From positions 1-20,915 of the forward strand of contig CAZRFE010000042.1 of assembly GCA_964599565.1 (NCBI GenBank): 20,915 nt of DNA, read 5' to 3'. Source of the DNA: JAJUFS01 sp964599565. Its GTDB lineage: Bacteria > Pseudomonadota > Gammaproteobacteria > Natronospirales > JAJUFS01. The position numbers and the translations under genes were made by a program. Under the pieces are notes generated by a model. It was not told where the DNA came from. It did not search any database and saw only the letters and a program-made list of their open reading frames with translations. Positions 15,880 through 20,915 of this stretch are shown here, one piece after another (the first letter of the stretch is position 1; each line of letters begins with the position of its first letter).

Positions 15880-17556
15880 TCAGCGTGCGTCGTGAACGAT
15901 GTCGCCGCCCACGATCGTCATGCGAATGGTTGCCTGCGGAATTTCGCTTTCCGGCATGTTCATGAGATCGCCGTCAAGCACGGTGAAGTCCGCGTACTTT
16001 CCGGTTTCGATGCTGCCGCGCAGGTTTTCCTCGAATGCCGCATGCGCCGGCCACAGCGTCAGCGACTTCAATGCCTCGACACGCGTCATCGCCTGCTCGG
16101 GATGCCAGTTCTCGCCCTGGAATCCATCGAGATCGCGACGCGCGATGGCGGCATAGAACTCGATGCGCGGATCGCCCTGCTCGACGGGCGCATCCGAGCC
16201 GCCCGGCACGACGACGCCGCTGTCGATGAGGCTGCGCCATGCATACGCGCCGGCAAGACGTTTCTCGCCGAGACGCCGCGGCGCGAAGTGCAGGTCGCCG
16301 ATGGCGTGGCTTGCCTGCATGGATGGAATCACGCCGAGCGTTGCGAAGCGCGGAATGTCTTCCTCGCTGAGAATCTGCGCGTGCTCGATGCGCCAGCGCG
16401 GTTCCGCGACGGCGCGTCGACTGGCGGGAACTGCGCGGAAGGCTTCCTCGTAAAGGTCGAGCACGAAACGGTTGGCGCGATCACCGATGGCATGCGTTTC
16501 GACCTGCACGCCCTTCTCGAGCGCCGCGGCGTACAGCGGCGCAATATCCTCGCGCCGCCAGGTAAGAAGTCCCGTGGTGTCGGCGTCCGCGTAGGGTTCG
16601 AGCAGTGCCGCACCGCGCGAACCAAGCGCGCCATCCACGCTCACCTTGATGCCGCGCATCGTGAAGCGGCCATCGCTTTCACCGATCACCGCACCCTGCT
16701 GCAGCAGTCGCGTCGCGCTGTCCGACGGTCCTTCGACGGCGTTGTAGATGCGCACGGGAATCTCGCGCTGCTTCACAAGTTCGCGCAGCAGCATGGCCTC
16801 CTCCCAGGTGTTGCCGGCAACCTGCAGCCCTGTCCAGCCCATGCGCGCGCTGCGTTGTGCGCCCGTGACGAGTGCATCGCGCAGGCTGATGGTGCTGTCG
16901 GGCATGACGCCCGCGAGCAATGCCATGGCGTTGTCGACCAGCATGCCGTTCGGCTCGCCGTTCACGTCCTTGCGGATCTCGCCGCCGAACGGAGCTTCCG
17001 TCGCGGCGCTGATGCCCGCGCGTTCAAGCGCGCGCGAGTTTGCGACCAGCGCGTGGCCGTCCGCGCGCGCCAGGACGACGGGATGATCCGGCACTGCGGC
17101 ATCAAGATCGGCGCGCGTTGGAAATTCCGGCGGGTTCCAGTGCGTCTCGATCCAGCCGCGGCCGACGATCCATTCGCCGGGGGCGTGCTTCCGGGCTTCG
17201 GCGGCAATGCGCGCCTTGAGCGCGGCGAGACTGCCGATGCCTTCAAGGTTCAGCGTCAGCTCCCGTTCGCCCACGCCGCGCAGGTGCACGTGGCTGTCCG
17301 TGAAGCCGGGATAGACGAACGCACCCGCCAGTTCCACGACCCGGGTTCCCTCGCCGATCAGCGGCAGCACGTCCGCGTCGTCGCCAACCGCGACGATGCG
17401 GCCATCGCGCACGGCCACCGCTTCGGCCACGGGTTTCGCGTCATCCAGCGTGTAGATCGTCCCGCCGGTCAGCACGAGGTCAGGCGATTCGGTATCGCAA
17501 CCCGCGAGCAGCACGGACGCCGCCAGGAAGCTCGCGACAAACATGGATCTGTGCAT
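15880..17556 (-). CDS. Amidohydrolase lipoprotein (Amidohydro_3, YtcJ-like)
   Basis: This 558-residue metal-dependent hydrolase is predicted to face the periplasm from a lipid anchor. The lipobox is VLLAGC at about residue 20. Family motifs in order: VLTGGTIYTLD, GFTDSHVHLRG (first metal-ligand histidines), ARADGHALVANSRALERAG, VETHAIGDRAN, RIEHAQILSEEDIPRFATLG, and GGSDAPVEQGDPR (catalytic Asp). This is the full YtcJ-like pattern and length. Members act on amides or related bonds; the substrate is unknown. ATG 17556 gives the lipoprotein signal and has an AAAGGGGA site upstream; longer frames read into the promoter region. It is the first gene of a minus-strand operon with the DPP-IV-like peptidase, which suggests joint work on peptides or derivatised amino acids. 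Confidence 0.93.
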   Translation of the reverse strand: MHRSMFVASFLAASVLLAGCDTESPDLVLTGGTIYTLDDAKPVAEAVAVRDGRIVAVGDDADVLPLIGEGTRVVELAGAFVYPGFTDSHVHLRGVGERELTLNLEGIGSLAALKARIAAEARKHAPGEWIVGRGWIETHWNPPEFPTRADLDAAVPDHPVVLARADGHALVANSRALERAGISAATEAPFGGEIRKDVNGEPNGMLVDNAMALLAGVMPDSTISLRDALVTGAQRSARMGWTGLQVAGNTWEEAMLLRELVKQREIPVRIYNAVEGPSDSATRLLQQGAVIGESDGRFTMRGIKVSVDGALGSRGAALLEPYADADTTGLLTWRREDIAPLYAAALEKGVQVETHAIGDRANRFVLDLYEEAFRAVPASRRAVAEPRWRIEHAQILSEEDIPRFATLGVIPSMQASHAIGDLHFAPRRLGEKRLAGAYAWRSLIDSGVVVPGGSDAPVEQGDPRIEFYAAIARRDLDGFQGENWHPEQAMTRVEALKSLTLWPAHAAFEENLRGSIETGKYADFTVLDGDLMNMPESEIPQATIRMTIVGGDIVHDAR

Positions 17557-17662
17557 GGTTTTCCCCTTTCCGCTGGCCCGGAAGCTTGTCGCGTCGCCGC
17601 GGGGAAGGCAAGGAACAGCGTGATGGAAATGACGCGGTAATAAGACAAAAAGTAAATAACAC

Positions 17663-17691
17663 TTGACATTGACAACGCTGGCTCCTAGGCT
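17663..17691 (+). promoter_or_regulatory. Candidate promoter for membrane protein/XRE/hydrolase operon
   Basis: TTGACA at 17663-17668, a 17-base spacer and TAGGCT at 17686-17691 fit a sigma-70 promoter with a good -35 and a weak -10. The start codon is 53 bases downstream. TTGACA is repeated at once (17669-17674), and TTGTCA (17704-17709) and GGTCAA (17712-17717) follow. These TTGWC half-sites could form an operator for the XRE regulator in the operon. Confidence 0.4.
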
Positions 17692-17744
17692 TTTGTAAAG
17701 CTTGCTTGTCATTTGGTCAATCACATTGAACAGGAGTATCCGAA

Positions 17745-18137
17745 ATGACACTGAAACAGAACGCCCGCCTGTACACCCGACGCATGCTGCTGGCGAGCCT
17801 CGTCTACACGGTGCTGACCGTGTTCTCGGGCTACATGACCCGCCAGCTGCCCGAGGGCGACGCCTGGCGGATCGTGCTCGCGCTGCTGCCGGTGCTGCCC
17901 GCCGTGGGCATGGTGCTGGCGATCCTCGCCTTCGTGCGCGGTCTCGATGAGCTCGAGCAGCGCATCCACCTCATCTCCGCGGTCATCACGCTGTCGCTGA
18001 TCATCGTCGCCGGCATCACCTGTGGCTTCCTGCAGGCCTATGCAGGGCTCCCGGACCTGAGCGCGTTCTGGTTCGGCATCGGCGGCATCGCGGGCTGGAG
18101 CCTGGTGCATCCGATCGTGCGGAGGACCTACGCATGA
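17745..18137 (+). CDS. Four-helix membrane protein paired with XRE regulator
   Basis: This 130-residue integral membrane protein has helices at about 14-32, 40-63, 72-96 and 103-122, separated by short charged loops (RQLPEGDAWR, RGLDELEQRIHLIS). I do not recognise a named family, but a small four-helix membrane protein directly followed by a small XRE regulator is a recurrent arrangement in many bacteria. An AGGAG ribosome site is eight bases before ATG 17745. Its TGA overlaps the regulator's ATG (ATGA at 18134-18137), which indicates translational coupling. The RGLDELEQRIHL loop looks like a cytosolic contact surface, although this is a guess. It is the first gene of an operon that also includes an exported hydrolase. 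Confidence 0.85.
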   Translation: MTLKQNARLYTRRMLLASLVYTVLTVFSGYMTRQLPEGDAWRIVLALLPVLPAVGMVLAILAFVRGLDELEQRIHLISAVITLSLIIVAGITCGFLQAYAGLPDLSAFWFGIGGIAGWSLVHPIVRRTYA

Positions 18138-18334
18138 ACAACCGCATCAAGGTGTTGCGCGCCGAACGCGACTGGACGCAGCAGGACCTGGCGGATCGCA
18201 TCGAGGTGTCGCGCCAGACGGTGAACGCCATCGAGAAGGGCAAGTACGACCCGAGCCTGCCAGTCGCGTTTCGCATCGCGCAGGTCTTCGACTGCCGCAT
18301 CGAAGACGTCTTCCAGCCTGAAGAAAACGAGTGA
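18134..18334 (+). CDS. Small XRE-family helix-turn-helix regulator
   Basis: This 66-residue protein consists almost wholly of one HTH_3 domain: NRIKVLRAERDWTQQDLADR, then VSRQTVNAIEKGKYDPSL (the recognition helix and the typical IExGKYxPSL turn), and a tail RIEDVFQPEENE. It belongs to the short YgzD-like group of XRE regulators, which lack a ligand domain and often lie beside a membrane protein. The start overlaps the upstream stop by four bases, and the next gene begins ten bases after its stop. It probably regulates its own operon, with the TTGWC half-sites at 17663-17717 as possible targets. Identity is secure; the target is inference. Confidence 0.95.
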   Translation: MNNRIKVLRAERDWTQQDLADRIEVSRQTVNAIEKGKYDPSLPVAFRIAQVFDCRIEDVFQPEENE

Positions 18335-18344
18335 GGAAACCATC

Positions 18345-19436
18345 ATGATCTGCCGATTCCTGTTTCTCATCGCCACGCTTGCCGCCATGACCGCGCACGC
18401 GGCGGACATCCAGCGTGTTCCCCTGGTGCTCGATCTCGCGGGATTCGAGAGCCGGGCGGAACTCACCCTGCCGGCGGATGCGCCGCCGCGCGCCGGCGTG
18501 CTGCTGATCCACGGCGCAACGCCCGCCGACATGGATTTCACCGTGCGCGGCTTCGACGGCACGGTGAAATCGCACATTCTCAAGGACATCGCGGAACACC
18601 TTTCCGCGGCGGGCTTCGCGGTGCTCCGCTACAACAAGCGCCACGTGCAAGGCGCCGGTCGCGTGGATTACGCGGCGTTCGGCGGGCTGTCGCTCGCGGA
18701 CCTGCTTGATGATGCGGGCGTCGCGCTGGATGCGCTCATCGCCGCCGACGCCATGCACGGCAAACCTGTCTTCGTCTACGGCTGGAGCGAAGGCAGCCTG
18801 CTTGCCGGCGCACTCGCCGCGCGCCGCGACGACCTGGCCGGGCTTATCCTGCAGGGCGCGGTGGCGGATCCTGCGGCCGGCGTGTTCCGCTGGCAGGTGG
18901 CGCGCGTGACCGCGGACTTCGTCGAGCAGCTCACCGGCAGCGAGAAGATCACCGGCGCAAGCGCGCGGCGCGTGTTCATCTCCGACGCGGGGATGCTCGT
19001 GAAAGGTTACGTCGGCATGGCGCTCGACCCGGCCGCGGGTGCCGCGCGACCGCAGATCAATCGCGCGCTGGACCAGGACGGCGACGGCGCCGTCAGCCTG
19101 CGCGGCGAACTCGCACCGCTGATGGAAATGCAGGCCAACACCTACCTTCCGCCGCGCGCCGATTTCCCCGTGCGGCCGTTGCTTGAGCTGACCGACACGC
19201 TCGGCGCGCTGCCGGTGCTGATCCTGCATGGTGAAAATGATGCGAACGTTCCGCTGGATCACGGCCGCCGTCTTGCCGGGGCGATCGGTGCGAACGCGAC
19301 GTTCATCGCCTACCCCGGCCTTGGCCATTCACTTGGAACTGCGGCAGCGATTCCGCTGGACGATTTTCAGCCGATCGCGCCGGCGCCATTGCACGACATG
19401 ACGGAATGGCTGAAGAACGGCTCGGTAACTGACTGA
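18345..19436 (+). CDS. Exported alpha/beta hydrolase with EF-hand-like insertion
   Basis: This 363-residue protein has a signal peptide ending at about residue 20 (ATLAAMTAHA). The alpha/beta-hydrolase core shows LLIHGATPADMDF (oxyanion region), the nucleophile S148 in YGWSEGS, the acid D299 in ILHGENDANVP and H328 in YPGLGHSLG. The spacing suits a dienelactone-hydrolase- or peptidase-like enzyme, but the substrate is unknown. Between nucleophile and acid lies a cap with DQDGDGAVSLRGE (D243, D245, D247), close to an EF-hand calcium loop but with the closing Glu one position late. ATG 18345 has a GAGGA site eight bases upstream. It is the last gene of the membrane protein/XRE operon and ends before a terminator shared with the convergent DUF4097 gene. 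Confidence 0.88.
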   Translation: MICRFLFLIATLAAMTAHAADIQRVPLVLDLAGFESRAELTLPADAPPRAGVLLIHGATPADMDFTVRGFDGTVKSHILKDIAEHLSAAGFAVLRYNKRHVQGAGRVDYAAFGGLSLADLLDDAGVALDALIAADAMHGKPVFVYGWSEGSLLAGALAARRDDLAGLILQGAVADPAAGVFRWQVARVTADFVEQLTGSEKITGASARRVFISDAGMLVKGYVGMALDPAAGAARPQINRALDQDGDGAVSLRGELAPLMEMQANTYLPPRADFPVRPLLELTDTLGALPVLILHGENDANVPLDHGRRLAGAIGANATFIAYPGLGHSLGTAAAIPLDDFQPIAPAPLHDMTEWLKNGSVTD

Positions 19437-19456
19437 AGTTCCTTGCACCGGGCACG

Positions 19457-19487
19457 AAAAAGGCGCCGTTCGCGTGAACGGCGCCTT
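19457..19487 (-). terminator. Terminator between convergent hydrolase and DUF4097 genes
   Basis: AAGGCGCCGTTC (19460-19471) and GAACGGCGCCTT (19476-19487) form a perfect 12-bp stem with a GCGT loop. Read on the minus strand, it ends in five T residues (19461-19457), so it chiefly serves the DUF4097 gene, 17 bases before it. On the plus strand only two T residues follow, which would give weaker termination of the hydrolase operon. Confidence 0.88.
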
Positions 19488-19503
19488 GATCCTTGAAGCA
19501 CCA

Positions 19504-20109
19504 TCACTCGCTCGTGATGCGCACGCCGCCGGAGCCGGTATCGATGACGCCGCGGCCCTTGCCGTTGCCGATCTCGGCCTCGAATTCTCCCCGACCGGTG
19601 CGCACGTTCTTCATCTCCGGCAGATCGACGCGCACGCCGCCGGAACCTGCGGAGACGGTGAGCCGCATGTTCAGCGTGCTCCTGGTCTTCATGCGCACGC
19701 CGCCCGAACCGGTGTCGATCATCATGCGCTCGAGCGCGCCGAAGTCGCCGTCGAGTTCCACGCTGCCCGAGCCCGTGTCGATCTCAAGCTCGCGCACGTC
19801 GCGGAGATTGCGACCGTCCACGCCGCCGGAGCCGGTGTCGATGCGGATGCTGCCCGCGACGTTCTCGAGGTCCGCGCCGCCGGAACCTGTGTCGATATGC
19901 ACATCGCCCGTGACATCCGCGATATCCACGCCGCCCGATCCGGTATCGGCTTCCACGTTGCCTTTCACCTTGCGAATCGTCACGCCACCCGAGCCAGTAT
20001 CGGCAAGCATGTCGCCGTCGCGATTGGCGATGCTGATCTCGCCGGAGCCGGTGTCCGCGCTCACGTCGCCTTCGCCGCCCTGCACGTCGATGCCGCCGGA
20101 AGACGTATC
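19504..20109 (-). repeat. Tandem DTGSGGV repeat array inside the DUF4097 gene
   Basis: The first five units start at 20109, 20055, 20001, 19947 and 19893, an exact 54-base period (18 residues). Later units are 20, 21, 21 and 37 residues long, and the last is cut short at the C-terminus. Eight units read DTGSG exactly, one DTSSG and one SAGSG. Codons for the motif vary from unit to unit (for example GAT/GAC and TCC/AGC-type changes), so the DNA repeat is old and kept by protein selection rather than freshly duplicated. Confidence 0.85.
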
Positions 20110-20655
20110 CAGGCTGAGCTCGCCGCGGACGTTCTCGGCGCGGATGGTGCCGACGTTGTTCTTGAAGTTCACAACCATGCCTGCGGGAACGAGCAATTCG
20201 TAATCGGCATGCACGCCGAGACCGCTGCCGCCGGAACGCACGGATACGCGCTCGCCGAGGTAGGTCGTCGTGGTGTGCGATCCCCAGTCGAACAGTCCGC
20301 GGTCACGTTTCCCGTCGCGTTCATAGACGTACTCATCGTGATCGTTCACGGGATAGACCGTGATGATCTGCACGCGCCCATCGCCTTCGCGCACGTCGAG
20401 GCTGAGCAGGCCCGCGTTCTCGCGCGCTTTCGCCGCGTTGCCGGCTTCACCAACCAGCACGGCCTTCACCACGAGTTCCTTGCCGTCGGTGCCTTTCAGG
20501 ATCACGCTGCCGGCCAGATTGAGAATCGAAACCTCGCTGACGTCGTCCGCCGCGAAGCGATGCTCGCGCGTTTCGCGATGCTCGTCCGCAAGCGCGGGGA
20601 ACGCCAGCGCGAGGCCCAGCAGCACGCACGACAGGTTTCTCTTCATTGTTGACAT
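19504..20655 (-). CDS. DUF4097 family exported beta-repeat protein
   Basis: This 383-residue protein has a signal peptide ending near residue 23 (LALAFPALA). The N-terminal part (EHRFAADDVSEVSILNLAGS) is the usual DUF4097 opening, with strands that give way to a run of repeats. From about residue 183, ten units carry DTGSGGV or a close variant, five of them at an exact 18-residue period. This predicts a beta-solenoid wall with a Gly/Ser turn stacked on one edge. Family members have no known enzymatic role and are often envelope-associated. ATG 20655 was chosen because AGGAG lies six bases upstream; ATG 20646 is also possible. It diverges from the second DUF3391 gene and ends at a clear terminator. 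Confidence 0.88.
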   Translation of the reverse strand: MSTMKRNLSCVLLGLALAFPALADEHRETREHRFAADDVSEVSILNLAGSVILKGTDGKELVVKAVLVGEAGNAAKARENAGLLSLDVREGDGRVQIITVYPVNDHDEYVYERDGKRDRGLFDWGSHTTTTYLGERVSVRSGGSGLGVHADYELLVPAGMVVNFKNNVGTIRAENVRGELSLDTSSGGIDVQGGEGDVSADTGSGEISIANRDGDMLADTGSGGVTIRKVKGNVEADTGSGGVDIADVTGDVHIDTGSGGADLENVAGSIRIDTGSGGVDGRNLRDVRELEIDTGSGSVELDGDFGALERMMIDTGSGGVRMKTRSTLNMRLTVSAGSGGVRVDLPEMKNVRTGRGEFEAEIGNGKGRGVIDTGSGGVRITSE

Positions 20656-20807
20656 GTTCTTCTCCTGCATATTGATACGCGCCGACCACTTCGATGGCCG
20701 ATTTGAGCTTGAGATGCCAGAGCGATGGCAAGGGTTTGATTTTTTGTGGATGAGTGTGGAAATTCCCATGTCTTATTACATAATGAACCGGACGCAAGTC
20801 CAACCGG

Positions 20808-20842
20808 TGCCTCCCCTTCGGCATCGGCAGGCGGGAGGGGCA
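20808..20842 (+). promoter_or_regulatory. Leader hairpin hiding the ribosome site of the second DUF3391 gene
   Basis: TGCCTCCC (20808-20815) can pair with GGGAGGGGCA (20833-20842), leaving a two-base bulge. This covers the whole GGGAGGGG ribosome site one base before the GTG at 20844. Just upstream, GGAC-GCAA-GTCC (20790-20801) forms a small GNRA-loop hairpin. Together they suggest a structured leader controlling translation. No known riboswitch class matches well. Confidence 0.4.
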
Positions 20843-20843
20843 G

Positions 20844-20915
20844 GTGGAAAAGCGCAAGGTTGCTGTCGCCGAACTGGAACTCGGCATGTACGTGGCCGAA
20901 CTGGACCGGCCATGG
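20844..20915 (+). CDS. DUF3391 protein, probably second HD-GYP phosphodiesterase (5' end only)
   Basis: Only 24 codons are in the window: GTG start, then EKRKVAVAELELGMYVAELD and RPW. The GMYVAELDRPW motif is nearly identical to GMFVAELDRPW in the HD-GYP protein starting at 2098 and sits at the same distance from the start. This identifies a DUF3391 domain, which is usually fused to HD-GYP. The GTG at 20844 has a very strong GGGAGGGG ribosome site, possibly hidden in a hairpin. Downstream sequence is missing, so the catalytic domain is inferred. It diverges from the DUF4097 gene, about 190 bases between starts. Confidence 0.72.
   Translation, partial: MEKRKVAVAELELGMYVAELDRPW

Noticed and set aside
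15073..17640. Plus-strand open frame of 855 codons opposite the amidohydrolase and peptidase genes
   Set aside because: It spans two coupled genes on the other strand, is rich in Arg, His and Ala with no motif, and lacks a sensible start. It is a codon-bias shadow.
20785..20843. Possible GEMM-type c-di-GMP riboswitch before the second DUF3391 gene
   Set aside because: An ACGCAA string and a GNRA loop recall GEMM-I, but the second stem, the tetraloop receptor and the conserved CUAA region are not recognisable, so I report only a structured leader.

Overview
The window is GC-rich chromosomal DNA from what looks like a free-living Gram-negative bacterium. Several genes encode exported lipoproteins or signal-peptide proteins, there is a tripartite-type RND efflux pair, and c-di-GMP turnover enzymes are prominent. 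The mix of a DUF3391-HD-GYP protein, a DPP-IV-like S9 peptidase, a DUF4097 protein and an NHL-type lipoprotein suggests a gammaproteobacterium near the Xanthomonadales/Nevskiales. That placement is inference from gene content. I see no rRNA, tRNA, CRISPR array, transposase, integrase or other sign of a mobile island.

Layout. (1) 1-1917: a divergent locus with an NTF2/SnoaL-like gene on the minus strand (cut by the window edge). Facing it is a tightly overlapping plus-strand operon of two small His-bearing membrane proteins and a SufR-type Fe-S-sensing winged-helix regulator. Two matching inverted repeats, TCAAG-N6-CTTGA, sit in the shared promoter region. (2) 2098-3327: a DUF3391-HD-GYP phosphodiesterase. 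(3) 3632-5257: a lipoprotein with an Ig-like domain and a six-bladed NHL-like propeller. (4) 5316-5804: a GNAT acetyltransferase whose start codon lies inside a strong hairpin. (5) 5898-10093: an RND efflux adaptor and permease with a 4-base overlap, closed by a clear terminator. (6) 10220-11832: a small charged helical protein, then an MgtE-type magnesium transporter. (7) 17556-11797, minus strand: amidohydrolase lipoprotein, DPP-IV-like peptidase, GNAT acetyltransferase and membrane-bound GGDEF cyclase. (8) 17745-19436, plus strand: a four-helix membrane protein, an XRE regulator and an exported alpha/beta hydrolase. (9) 20655-19504, minus strand: a DUF4097 protein with a very regular 18-residue repeat. 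Diverging from it, the first 24 codons of a second DUF3391 (probably HD-GYP) gene run off the right edge.

How the parts fit. Two predicted c-di-GMP phosphodiesterases and one predicted diguanylate cyclase lie within 19 kb but in separate transcription units. The envelope-directed genes point to peptide and xenobiotic handling in the periplasm. The most distinctive unit is the left-hand divergent locus. It contains a regulator with the exact cysteine spacing of SufR and paired operators of SufR-like geometry, but it controls no visible suf genes. It may be an Fe-S or redox-controlled membrane module.
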